In this document: piece after piece, positions 16,813-24,670 of the stretch
How positions within the stretch are numbered: position 1 is the stretch's first letter
Layout: each line of letters starts with the position of its first letter
Notes under the pieces: generated by a model
Told to the model about the DNA's origin: nothing
The model's database searches: none
Seen by the model: the letters and a program-made list of their open reading frames with translations, nothing else
Source: Bin87 sp965116785
GTDB lineage: Bacteria; Chloroflexota; Dehalococcoidia; Lucifugimonadales; UBA3495
Length of the DNA stretch: 64,000 nucleotides
Reading direction: 5' to 3'
Assembly: GCA_965116785.1 (NCBI GenBank)
Contig: OZ220731.1
Coordinates: 1,302,001 to 1,366,000, forward strand
Program-made: the position numbers and the translations under genes

Positions 16813-17997
16813 TCAGTAGGCTGCCCGCAGCACTTCCATAATCGGGCCGGCGTCCACGACCGTCTTGGGGTTAGTGCTCAGGCTGCGGTCCTGCAGGGTT
16901 GCCGTGGCAATGTACTCCAGGCCGTCTTCCGGCACACCCACTTCCCGCAGGGTGCGGGGCAACTCCAGTTCGCGGCACAACTCGTCCACCGCGTCGGCTG
17001 CGGCCAGTCCGGCCTCCTCGTCGGTCATGGTGGAACTGGCCACGCCGATGGCCTCGGCTATCAGGCGTTGGCGGTCAGCGCAGGCGTCCAGATTGTAGCG
17101 CATGCTGTGCGGTAGCAGGATGGCGTTGGCCTCGCCGTGCGGCACGTCGTACAGCCCGCCCACGTGATGACAGGTCGCAGTGTTCAATCCCAGGCCGCCG
17201 AAGGACCCCAGTGAAGCCATCGCGCATGCGGTCTTCGTAGCCAGCAGCGTGTCGATATCTCCGTCCTTGCAACGGGGCAGGTTTTGGAACAGCAGTCGGA
17301 TGGCGTGAAGGGCCATCCCATCCCCGATGGGGTTGCTACCGGTGGAATACACGGTTTCGATGGCGATCCGCAGTTGACCAATGGCTGTGGACACCAGGAT
17401 GCGGAGTGGCGTGGTCGCCAGCGCCTGTCCGTCGATGACCACCGTGCGATGGGTCACGCCCTCCCCGGCGATGCTCAACTTGCGCCCCTGCCTCAGGTCT
17501 GTGACGCCGCCGCCGCCACGGCTGAACTCGGCGCACCCCATGGTGGTCGGTACGCTTACAATCGGCACCTTGGGCGACGGCGTGGGCGGCACGGTGATCT
17601 TGTCCGGGGGCTCAAAGATGATGGCGTAGTCGCGAATATCACCACCCTCGCCGAGCAGAACCGCGATGGCTTTGGTCGTGTCGTGGGTGCTGCCACCGCC
17701 CACGCTGATGAAGATGTCGGGCTGCGTTTCCTGGGCCATCGCCGCGCCGGCCTCAACCGTTTCCACTGGCGAATGCGGCGCGACGCCTGAGTAAGTCCCA
17801 ACGTATCGTGAGCCCAGCGCCTGCTGGACACGCGGCACCACGTCGCACGCGCTCAGGATGGTGGGTCCGCAGGTGATCATCGCTCGGCTGGCGCCCAGGC
17901 CGTCCACAACGGCCGGCAGGTCGTCGATCGCGGCCTCCCGACAGATGACGTCCTGGCGCAGCGGATCGTATCGGTATCTCAGCGTGCTCGTGGCCAT
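16813..17997 (-). CDS. Iron-containing alcohol dehydrogenase, maleylacetate reductase-like
   Basis: The 394-residue protein fits the Fe-ADH superfamily. An NAD-binding GGGSTHDTTKAIA lies near residue 93-105, and metal-site histidines are in HAIRLL and CHHVGGLYDVPHGEANA near residue 231-267. The GGGSTHDT variant and the length favour the maleylacetate reductase branch, which completes aromatic or chloroaromatic breakdown. ATG 17997 is chosen because GGGGGA precedes it; an upstream in-frame ATG at 18024 would put a terminator hairpin inside the gene. It is separated from the upstream acyl-CoA genes by that terminator. Confidence 0.87.
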   Translation of the reverse strand: MATSTLRYRYDPLRQDVICREAAIDDLPAVVDGLGASRAMITCGPTILSACDVVPRVQQALGSRYVGTYSGVAPHSPVETVEAGAAMAQETQPDIFISVGGGSTHDTTKAIAVLLGEGGDIRDYAIIFEPPDKITVPPTPSPKVPIVSVPTTMGCAEFSRGGGGVTDLRQGRKLSIAGEGVTHRTVVIDGQALATTPLRILVSTAIGQLRIAIETVYSTGSNPIGDGMALHAIRLLFQNLPRCKDGDIDTLLATKTACAMASLGSFGGLGLNTATCHHVGGLYDVPHGEANAILLPHSMRYNLDACADRQRLIAEAIGVASSTMTDEEAGLAAADAVDELCRELELPRTLREVGVPEDGLEYIATATLQDRSLSTNPKTVVDAGPIMEVLRAAY

Positions 17998-18022
17998 GTT
18001 CGTGTCCCCCTTCGTGATAAGC

Positions 18023-18049
18023 AAAAGGGGCGAATGTGCATCCGCCCCT
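18023..18049 (-). terminator. Rho-independent terminator after the DinB gene
   Basis: On the minus strand a stem AGGGGCGgATG / CATtCGCCCCT with a two- to three-base loop (18026-18049) is followed by TTTTG. It lies between the DinB stop (18072) and the alcohol dehydrogenase start (17997), so it ends the SDR-to-DinB transcript. Confidence 0.75.
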
Positions 18050-18071
18050 GTATCGATTGGCGTAGATCTCC

Positions 18072-18590
18072 CTACTGGTTCAGGCCTCGTTGCATCCCCC
18101 GCAGGTAGCCGGCCTGGCCGCCGTGCTGGTTTACCTCCCAGATGAGCAGGCGGAACATATCGGCCACCGCCATGCTCTCACCACGCCGGTTCGTCATCTG
18201 GGTGTTTACCAACGTTGCGTCGTCGTGACCCTCCAGGAATTCCAGCAGGTTGTTTCGCGCGGCGTTGGCGTACTCCATGAGCAACGCCTTGCCGGGGCAC
18301 TGCCAACTCGTCAGGTCCTCCACCGTGTAGCCGAAGCCCACGTTCATGGGTTCCGGCGCGAATCCCAGGCGCTCGGCCCATTCCCGCTCGTACAGCTGCT
18401 TTTCCTGCTTGGCCAACGACTGCACCCACATGTCCAGGGCTCGCCCGTAGTGCCAAACGATGAAACCGATGGAGTGGCACTGGTCGTTGGGCGTGAACTC
18501 GATTTCCTCCTGGGTCAGGCCATCCACATACCGGAGCAGCCAGTCCCAGTTGGCGTCGAACGACTCCTTGATGAACTCTTTGAGCGCCAT
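18072..18590 (-). CDS. DinB-family protein
   Basis: The 172-residue protein has the four-helix DinB/YfiT layout: an N-terminal WDWLLRYVDGLTQEEI helix, the metal-binding His region GFIVWHYGRALDMWV near residue 42-56, and the C-terminal EVNQHGGQAGYLRGM near residue 151-165. Members of this fold include metal-dependent thiol transferases such as those using mycothiol or bacillithiol. No specific activity can be assigned. It is the last gene of the minus-strand run that begins at the SDR and ends at the terminator at 18023-18049. Confidence 0.87.
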   Translation of the reverse strand: MALKEFIKESFDANWDWLLRYVDGLTQEEIEFTPNDQCHSIGFIVWHYGRALDMWVQSLAKQEKQLYEREWAERLGFAPEPMNVGFGYTVEDLTSWQCPGKALLMEYANAARNNLLEFLEGHDDATLVNTQMTNRRGESMAVADMFRLLIWEVNQHGGQAGYLRGMQRGLNQ

Positions 18591-18608
18591 GATCCCCCCT
18601 GGTGACCG

Positions 18609-19385
18609 TCAGGTGGTCCAGACCGGTTGCCGCTTTTCCAGGAACGCTGAAATGCCCTCCTTGGCGTCATCGGCCAGGAGGTTGTCAACCATGACCTTAC
18701 TGGCAAACTCGTACGCTGAGGGCCGGTCCATCTCGATCTGCTGGTAGAAAGCGGCCTTGCCCAGGGCCAGCGTGTGCGAACTGGCTGATGCGATCTGTCG
18801 CGCCAATTCGGCCACCTGCTCCTCCAACTCGTCCGCCGGCGCGATCCGGCTGATGAGGCCAAATTCCAAGGCTTCCTGCGCCGAAATCGGACGGCCCGTG
18901 AGCAGCATTTCCATCGCTTTCTTCGGCATCACCGAACGCGCCACGGCGACGCCCGGCGTGGTGCAGAACAACCCGATCTGCACGCCCGGCGTAGCAAATG
19001 CCGCGTTGTCCGCCGCAACGGCTATGTCGCAGGTCGCCACCAACTGGCAACCCGCGGCAGTGGCAAGACCCTGGACCTGCGCGATCACGGGTTTCGGCAG
19101 CAGCCGGATAGCTTCCATGACCCGTGTACAGGCTTCGAAAACGGAGGTGTATCCGTCCTCGTCACCGTTGACCAACTCGTTCAGATCGTGTCCCGAGCTG
19201 AACACCGGCCCGTGCGACCGCAGCACGACTACGCGCACGTCCGGGTCATTCGAAATCTGGCCCAGCAGAGCCTCCAGAGCCTCCAGCGTCGGCGAAGAGA
19301 GTGCGTTGCGACGCTCCGGATTATTCAGCGTGAGTGTCGCCACGCCATCGGGGCGCTGCGAGTAAAGAACAGGAGTCTCCGCCAT
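18609..19385 (-). CDS. Enoyl-CoA hydratase/isomerase-family protein, ECHDC3-like
   Basis: The 258-residue protein is a crotonase: the oxyanion-hole segments FSSGHDLNEL and AAGCQLVATCDIA and the C-terminal FLEKRQPVWT are clear. The closest pattern I know is mitochondrial ECHDC3 (CQLVA.CDIAVA..., ATPG..IGLFC.TPGVA). Both glutamates used for hydration in true enoyl-CoA hydratase are missing: Gln stands in GCQLV and Gly in TPGVQIG. It therefore probably does another crotonase reaction. It follows the acyl-CoA dehydrogenase by 3 bp and precedes DinB by 18 bp. Confidence 0.88.
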   Translation of the reverse strand: MAETPVLYSQRPDGVATLTLNNPERRNALSSPTLEALEALLGQISNDPDVRVVVLRSHGPVFSSGHDLNELVNGDEDGYTSVFEACTRVMEAIRLLPKPVIAQVQGLATAAGCQLVATCDIAVAADNAAFATPGVQIGLFCTTPGVAVARSVMPKKAMEMLLTGRPISAQEALEFGLISRIAPADELEEQVAELARQIASASSHTLALGKAAFYQQIEMDRPSAYEFASKVMVDNLLADDAKEGISAFLEKRQPVWTT

Positions 19386-19388
19386 GTT

Positions 19389-20561
19389 TTAACCTCGTGG
19401 CAAGCCAAGACCGCGGCTCGCGATGATGTTGCGCTGCACCTCGCTGGTTCCCGCCGCGATGGTGTGCGAGAACGCACGCAGCCAGTGCTCCTGCATGTCG
19501 GCTTCCATCGGGGTCCATTTCTCGTCGCGCAGCCCGCCGTACATGCCCATGATCTCGAGGCACGACGCGGTGGTCCGTTGCACGGTCTCGCTGCCGAAGA
19601 CCTTCGACATGGAAGCTTCCTTGTTCGGCACCAAGCCTTCGCCTTGCATCCACGCCACGTTGTACGCGATCAGCCTCGCCACCTCGCACTCGATGTACCG
19701 GTCGGCAAGCGCGTTGCGGACCCACGGCTCCTGGCTGAGCGGTTTCCCGTTTCGCCGAGCAGCGTCGGCCCACTGCCGGGTGTCGTCCAGGTGCCGGCGG
19801 GCGGCGGCGGAATAGTCGATGCCGGATCGCTCGAAGTCCAGCAGCGTAACGGCCACGTACCAACCGCGGTTCTCCTCTCCGACGATGTTGCGGGCAGGTA
19901 CCCGGACATTGTCGAAGATCACCTGGTTGAATTCGTGCCGGCCGCCCATGTTGATGATCGGGCGAACCTCGATCCCCGGTGTTTTCATGTCCACCAGGAA
20001 GAAGCTGATGCCCCGATGCTTGGGCGCGTCAGTGTCGGTCCGCGTCAGCAGCATGATCCAATCGCCCCGGTGACCCATGGAGGTCCAGATCTTGCTCCCG
20101 TTGATCACGAACTCGTCGCCGTCTCGGATGGCGCGGGTGCTCAGAGATGCCAGGTCGGAGCCCGACTCCGGTTCGCTGTACCCTTGACACCACTGCACTT
20201 CACCCTTGGCCACCGGCGGCAGGTGCTCAGTTTTCTGTTCGTCGGTGCCGTGGATCATGAGCGTCGCGCCCATCATCCGCACGCCAAAATTGTCGCGCCC
20301 GGGAGCCCGATGGTACGTCATCTCCTCGTTGAAGATGGCGGTGCGCACCGGTGACGCTTTCTGACCGCCGTACTCCTCCGGCCAGTGCATGGTTAGCCAG
20401 CCGCGGTCGGCAAGCTTGCGACGCACTTCCAACGTGCGTTCCCAATTTTCCTCACCGGAGCCCCGTTCTCCCAACTCCCATTCCGGGACATATTCGTCGT
20501 CGATGAATTGCCGCAAATCACTTCTGAAGCTGGCGTCTGCGGTGCTGAGTTGGAACTCCAT
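19389..20561 (-). CDS. Acyl-CoA dehydrogenase family protein
   Basis: The 390-residue flavoprotein has GYSEPESGSDLASLSTRA near residue 133-150, the FAD-binding VINGSKIWTSMGHRGDW near residue 155-171, and the C-terminal GTSEVQRNIIASRGLGLP. Where medium-chain enzymes carry the catalytic base in YEGT, this one has IAAGT, as in several mycobacterial FadE-type proteins that use a base elsewhere or work as heteromers. It oxidises an acyl-CoA at C2-C3 by family analogy. It is tightly linked to the downstream crotonase-like gene. Confidence 0.9.
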   Translation of the reverse strand: MEFQLSTADASFRSDLRQFIDDEYVPEWELGERGSGEENWERTLEVRRKLADRGWLTMHWPEEYGGQKASPVRTAIFNEEMTYHRAPGRDNFGVRMMGATLMIHGTDEQKTEHLPPVAKGEVQWCQGYSEPESGSDLASLSTRAIRDGDEFVINGSKIWTSMGHRGDWIMLLTRTDTDAPKHRGISFFLVDMKTPGIEVRPIINMGGRHEFNQVIFDNVRVPARNIVGEENRGWYVAVTLLDFERSGIDYSAAARRHLDDTRQWADAARRNGKPLSQEPWVRNALADRYIECEVARLIAYNVAWMQGEGLVPNKEASMSKVFGSETVQRTTASCLEIMGMYGGLRDEKWTPMEADMQEHWLRAFSHTIAAGTSEVQRNIIASRGLGLPRG

Positions 20562-20609
20562 GGTTGATCTCCTGATCCCGAGGCTCCGGCTATCTTATCA
20601 CGGGGTCGA

Positions 20610-21461
20610 TCACATTTGGCTGTATCCGCTGCCAGGCCCGCGCGTATCGTCCACTCCCCAGCCGCGACCTTCGGTGATCCAGCCGAATTCGAGCAGGATC
20701 TGCTGGCTGTAACAAACGCGACCGGTCACCTTGTCCACCGGCTCAGAGGCTAGCAACAGTGTCGCCTTGGCCAGCAGCTCCGGTGGCTCGCCACGAGGGT
20801 CGTCCATCCCTTCGACGAGATGGTGAAACACGGTTCCCGGCGTGGGCACAACCAGAGATGGCGCAACGGCCGACACCGAAATACCGTACTCGTACACCTC
20901 CTGGGCCAACCCTTGCGAGAACCGCTCGAGGGCCGCCTTTTCGGCGCCGTAGCAGGTCCCATTGTTCGGCGGCGTGGTATATGGCCCGCGTCCCGGACCC
21001 ACCGCGGATCCGGAGGAGATGTTCACAATGCTTCCCGATTTGCGGTCGATCATGTCTCCGAGGACCAGCTGGCTCAGAATAAACGGCGCGTGGAAGTTCA
21101 CCGCCCAGGACCGCATCCACCGGTTGACGGGGAAGTCCTTGATGGGCAGGTAGTAGGTCAGCGCCGCGTTGTTCACCAGCACGTCCACCGGCCCGTAGAT
21201 ACTGCGGGTCTCCTCCACCAGGCGCTCGCAGTCTTCGGGCAGCGAGATATTCGCGGCCACCGCCTTGGCCTCACCGCCGGCTTCTTTGATGTCCGCGATC
21301 GTCTTGGACAGCGAGCCTTCCAGCGGGTGGTCACCCTCGTTAACGGTGCGTGCGGCGCAAACCACCCGCGCGCCCTCCGCAGCGAACAGCTTGCTGATCT
21401 CCGCACCGATGCCACGGCTTGCGCCGGTGACGATAGCGGTTTTTCCTTCGAGTCTGGGCAT
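20610..21461 (-). CDS. Short-chain dehydrogenase/reductase (SDR)
   Basis: The 283-residue protein has the NAD(P)-binding TGASRGIGAEIS (residues 12-23), LVNNAALTYYLPI near residue 95, the catalytic serine region NISSGSA near residue 147, and Tyr171/Lys175 in CYGAEKAA. It interconverts an alcohol and a ketone. A longer insertion around GPGRGPYTTPPNNG precedes the active Tyr. It lies 27 bp downstream of the small EEGREEG protein and 48 bp upstream of the acyl-CoA dehydrogenase, all on the minus strand. Confidence 0.9.
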   Translation of the reverse strand: MPRLEGKTAIVTGASRGIGAEISKLFAAEGARVVCAARTVNEGDHPLEGSLSKTIADIKEAGGEAKAVAANISLPEDCERLVEETRSIYGPVDVLVNNAALTYYLPIKDFPVNRWMRSWAVNFHAPFILSQLVLGDMIDRKSGSIVNISSGSAVGPGRGPYTTPPNNGTCYGAEKAALERFSQGLAQEVYEYGISVSAVAPSLVVPTPGTVFHHLVEGMDDPRGEPPELLAKATLLLASEPVDKVTGRVCYSQQILLEFGWITEGRGWGVDDTRGPGSGYSQM

Positions 21462-21488
21462 TTCTTACTCATCCTTCCGCGTATTCAG

Positions 21489-21962
21489 CTAGCTTGAGTT
21501 TTCTTCATGGGCGCCGTTACGCGAGGGCGGCGGTTCCGTGAACGCTCGGCCATCCCGTTCCGCCGACTCCCGGCGTTCGTTCCAGGCTTCCCAGGCTCGG
21601 TTGGCTTCCCCTCGGCCCTCCTCACGACCTTCCTCCCGGCCCGCCTCACGACCTTCTTCACGGTATAGGCGCTTCCGCAATTCTGCCAGTACCATAGGTA
21701 TCCCCTCCACTAAGCCAAATGCCAACGGGAACGCAACGCCGACTGTGGCGGCAGCAGCGACGATCACGATTATAGCAATTTCGGGCCATGCTGGCGGTGG
21801 GTTCTCTACCGTGGCTACCCGCGCATAGCCGAGCAAACCGGCCAAAACCGTCCAGAGGAGGTAGAAAGCTGCCAGGAACCGCCCGTTGCGGCGGATCAGG
21901 ACATCAAAAGCGTTTGCTCTGACGTCGCGATTGGCATGATCCACACGGCCTGCACTAGGCAT
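21489..21962 (-). CDS. Small membrane protein with EEGREEG charged repeat (second copy)
   Basis: The 157-residue protein has two hydrophobic segments (about residues 28-46 and 62-88), then an extended charged helix with REEGREAGREEGREEGRGE near residue 100-118, and a polar tail. I do not know its function. Its ATG at 21962 overlaps the end of panB by eight bases, so it is translationally coupled to it. It has the same architecture as the protein at 6597-6959: hydrophobic N-terminal part, then E-E-G-R repeats. The repeat region probably forms a coiled or single alpha-helix. Confidence 0.7.
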   Translation of the reverse strand: MPSAGRVDHANRDVRANAFDVLIRRNGRFLAAFYLLWTVLAGLLGYARVATVENPPPAWPEIAIIVIVAAAATVGVAFPLAFGLVEGIPMVLAELRKRLYREEGREAGREEGREEGRGEANRAWEAWNERRESAERDGRAFTEPPPSRNGAHEENSS

Positions 21963-22788
21963 CCAGCAGGTCTGCCAGCAGGCTTTCGTTCATCGAAAAG
22001 CTCTCTGCTTCCGATGGAAACGCCCCGCTCCTTACGTCCGCAGCATACCGCTCGAAGGCTGCGGTCATGTCGGAACCCAATTCGGCGTACTGCCTGGCGT
22101 GCTTGGGCACGAAATCGGGGAACAGGCCCAGCATGTCATGAAACACCTGCACCTGCCCGTCGCAGTGCGGACCCGCGCCGATCCCAATGGTGGGAATGGT
22201 CAGCCGTTCGGTGATCGCCTTGGCCAACGGCGCCGGCACGCATTCGAGCACGACCGAATACGCCCCGGCCTCCTGTAGCGCCAGGGCGTCATCCAAGACC
22301 CGGCGCGCGGCCGCCTTGGTCCGCCCTTGAACCCGGTAGCCGCCCAGCGCGTTTACCGATTGCGGGGTCAGCCCGATGTGACCCATGACCGGTACGCCGG
22401 CGTCCACTATTCGGCGAACCGTTTCCGCTATGGACACGCCGCCTTCCATCTTCACCGTGTGCGCCCCGGCTTCTTGCATCAGCCGACCGGCATTGCGCAA
22501 CGCCTCCCCGGCGTTGACCTGGTAGGACATGAACGGCAGGTCGACCACCACCAGAGCCTGCGATGCCCCCCGGCTCACCATACGGCCGTGCCGCACCATG
22601 TCGTCCATGGTCACAGGCACGGTGGAATCGTAGCCCAGCACCACCATACCCAGGCTGTCGCCCACCAGGATAATTGGGATACCGGCGGCATCGGCGATGC
22701 GCGCTGCCGTGTAATCGTAGGCGGTGACCATGGGGATTTTCTCCCCCGCCCGCTTCATCTCGGCCAGTTGTCGAATCGTGATCGCCAT
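21955..22788 (-). CDS. panB: 3-methyl-2-oxobutanoate hydroxymethyltransferase
   Basis: The 277-residue protein matches PanB over its full length: KIPMVTAYDYTAARIADAAG near residue 18, LVGDSLGMVVLGYDSTVPVTMDDMV near residue 41-65, the active region VKMEGG near residue 112, VMGHIGLTPQ near residue 133-142, and GIGAGPHCDGQVQVFHDMLG near residue 202-221. It forms ketopantoate from ketoisovalerate and methylene-tetrahydrofolate, the first step towards pantothenate and CoA. It lies 15 bp after a DUF2520 Rossmann protein. Confidence 0.96.
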   Translation of the reverse strand: MAITIRQLAEMKRAGEKIPMVTAYDYTAARIADAAGIPIILVGDSLGMVVLGYDSTVPVTMDDMVRHGRMVSRGASQALVVVDLPFMSYQVNAGEALRNAGRLMQEAGAHTVKMEGGVSIAETVRRIVDAGVPVMGHIGLTPQSVNALGGYRVQGRTKAAARRVLDDALALQEAGAYSVVLECVPAPLAKAITERLTIPTIGIGAGPHCDGQVQVFHDMLGLFPDFVPKHARQYAELGSDMTAAFERYAADVRSGAFPSEAESFSMNESLLADLLDA

Positions 22789-22803
22789 CGTGCCGCGATT
22801 TTA

Positions 22804-23688
22804 TCAGTCAGACACGCCGATTGTCCGCCTCAAATGCTCCAACTGCGGTTCCGGTATTCCCTTGGCCCGGGCCAGCGGGAGCGACGACTCCGTCAATTGC
22901 CGGTACAGCGGGAGCAGATGCGCGGCGTGTTGCGACAGCAGGTCCAGGTGTGCGGCCACGGTTTCCGCATCACCGCGTACCACAGGTCCCGTTGCCGCGT
23001 TAGCCGGACCCTGCCGCTCAATGGCCTCAATCGTCGCTCGCGCCAGCGGCACGGCCGCCCTCACGCCGTCCTCCTGGGTGAATCCCGTGCTTGTCCACAA
23101 CCCGACCGCGGCGTCCAACAGAGTGGACAAGTATCCGCAACTCAATACCGCGCTGGCATGGTACAGGGGTCGCATACCGTCCGGAATTTCGATTCCCCTG
23201 CCACCCAGCGAGGTTGTCAACTCCGGCAGGAACTCCGCCAGCCACCCCGTGCCCGAAATCGCGAACGTGACACCACTTAGCCGTTCGGCCGCCTGTTCCG
23301 GCCCCTCGATGGCCGCAAAGGTTTGAAACGGGTGCATCGCCCCTACCGCGGCGCCAGTTTTTGCCGCGTCGTCGAGTAGCTCAGTCGACGCCGCGCCGCA
23401 GCAGTGTGCCACGCCTTGACCCGGCCGCCACGTGACTGCCCTAGACACCTCGGCGATTACCGAGTCCGGCGTCGTGACGAACACCAGATCGCAGGCGTCC
23501 GCCACCTGCTGAGCGCTGCCCATCACCGCGCATCCGTCTATCAGGCTCGCCGCCCGCTCCGCGCTCGAATGCGTGCGGCTGGCAATCGCAGCGACCCTCC
23601 AGCCGGCCGCGCTTAGCGCCAGCGACAGCCCGCTGCCCAGCACCCCCGCGCCAACAAATCCGATGGCAACGTGATCAGGCCTGACCAT
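22804..23688 (-). CDS. Rossmann-fold NAD(P)-binding protein with DUF2520 domain
   Basis: The 294-residue protein has an N-terminal dinucleotide-binding fold (AIGFVGAGVLGSGLSLALSA near residue 7-26, VFVTTPDSVI near residue 69) and a helical C-terminal DUF2520 half (MHPFQTFA near residue 117, MRPLYHASAVLSCGYLSTLL near residue 177-196). The layout is like ketopantoate reductase and pyrroline-5-carboxylate reductase. Being next to panB, it is a candidate for a non-classical ketopantoate reductase; that is inference. It overlaps the upstream P1 peptidase gene by 14 bp. Confidence 0.85.
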   Translation of the reverse strand: MVRPDHVAIGFVGAGVLGSGLSLALSAAGWRVAAIASRTHSSAERAASLIDGCAVMGSAQQVADACDLVFVTTPDSVIAEVSRAVTWRPGQGVAHCCGAASTELLDDAAKTGAAVGAMHPFQTFAAIEGPEQAAERLSGVTFAISGTGWLAEFLPELTTSLGGRGIEIPDGMRPLYHASAVLSCGYLSTLLDAAVGLWTSTGFTQEDGVRAAVPLARATIEAIERQGPANAATGPVVRGDAETVAAHLDLLSQHAAHLLPLYRQLTESSLPLARAKGIPEPQLEHLRRTIGVSD

Positions 23689-24670
23689 ACCTCAACTCCG
23701 ATATCGACGGTATCCCCGCCAGGCCCCGCGCCGACCAAATAGCGTCCAGAACCGCCAGCGCGGTCACGTGCGTGGCGGCCGTGACGATGGCCGTCAGGTT
23801 CGCGGTAGCTGGATGCTGTCCAGTGGCCACGCAGAACATCGTGTCGCCGTCGCTGGGCGTGTGGCACGGTCGGATGGTCAACGCCATTCCGTCATGGCAG
23901 GCGGACGCTACGAAATTGGCCTGCATCTTGTCCAGCTTCGCGTCCGTCGCTACCGCCCCAATTGTGGTGTTCGCCAGGGACGACGACACCGCCGAGGACG
24001 TGCCAGTCAACATAAACTGCACCGGATCCGCCATCGAACCGTCGGCGGCCCTGGGCCCGGCAATCACACCGCCGTCACGATGGTCGTAGATCCCGCCCCA
24101 CGCGTTGACCGCGACGGCCGCCCCCACCGACACACCATCCGGCAGCACACAACACGCGGACCCTATCCCTCCCTTCACCGCGCCATCCATCCCGTAAGCC
24201 TTTGCAACCGTGGCGCCGGTTCCTGCCCCAATTGAGCCCACCGCCATCAAGCCGGCGTCCGAGGCTTCGCATGCGGCGTAGCCCGCAGCCAGATCGGGGC
24301 GCACGTCGGATCTGCCCACGCCCAGGTCGTACAGGATCGCCGCCGGTACGATGGGAACCGGTCCGTGCGGCGCGTCGAAACCGATCCCCCGTTCTTCCAA
24401 CCACCCCTGAACTCCGGAGGCCGCACCCAGGCCGAAAGCGCTGCCGCCGCTAAGCAATACGGCATGAACCTGATCGACCCGCCGGACCGGGTCCAACAAA
24501 TCGGTTTCCCGCGTCCCCGGTGAGCCTCCTCGCACCGCGACGCCGCCCACGGCTCCACCCATAGTGAGGATCACCGTACAGCCGGTCGCGGCCTCCGGGT
24601 TCGTCCAGTGCCCCGCCGACACTCCCGGCACGTCAACGATGGAGCCCAGATATTTGCCCGGTGAGATCAC
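23675..24670 (-). CDS. P1 family peptidase (DmpA/BapA-like N-terminal-nucleophile aminopeptidase)
   Basis: The 331-residue protein matches family P1: IVDVPGVSAGHWTNPEAATG near the N-terminus, VLLSGGSAFGLGAASGV near residue 71-87, and GGIGSACCVLPDGVSVGAAVAVNAWG near residue 167-192. Ser171, after a Gly, is the likely self-processing nucleophile. Characterised relatives release N-terminal beta-alanine or D-amino acids from peptides. Its place between SbcD-like and DUF2520/panB genes, with overlaps on both sides, makes beta-alanine supply for pantothenate a testable idea. Confidence 0.88.
   Translation of the reverse strand: MISPGKYLGSIVDVPGVSAGHWTNPEAATGCTVILTMGGAVGGVAVRGGSPGTRETDLLDPVRRVDQVHAVLLSGGSAFGLGAASGVQGWLEERGIGFDAPHGPVPIVPAAILYDLGVGRSDVRPDLAAGYAACEASDAGLMAVGSIGAGTGATVAKAYGMDGAVKGGIGSACCVLPDGVSVGAAVAVNAWGGIYDHRDGGVIAGPRAADGSMADPVQFMLTGTSSAVSSSLANTTIGAVATDAKLDKMQANFVASACHDGMALTIRPCHTPSDGDTMFCVATGQHPATANLTAIVTAATHVTALAVLDAIWSARGLAGIPSISELRYGQA

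Noticed and set aside
19188..20354. Plus-strand open frame of 388 codons
   Set aside because: It is antisense to the crotonase and acyl-CoA dehydrogenase genes and has no recognisable motif.
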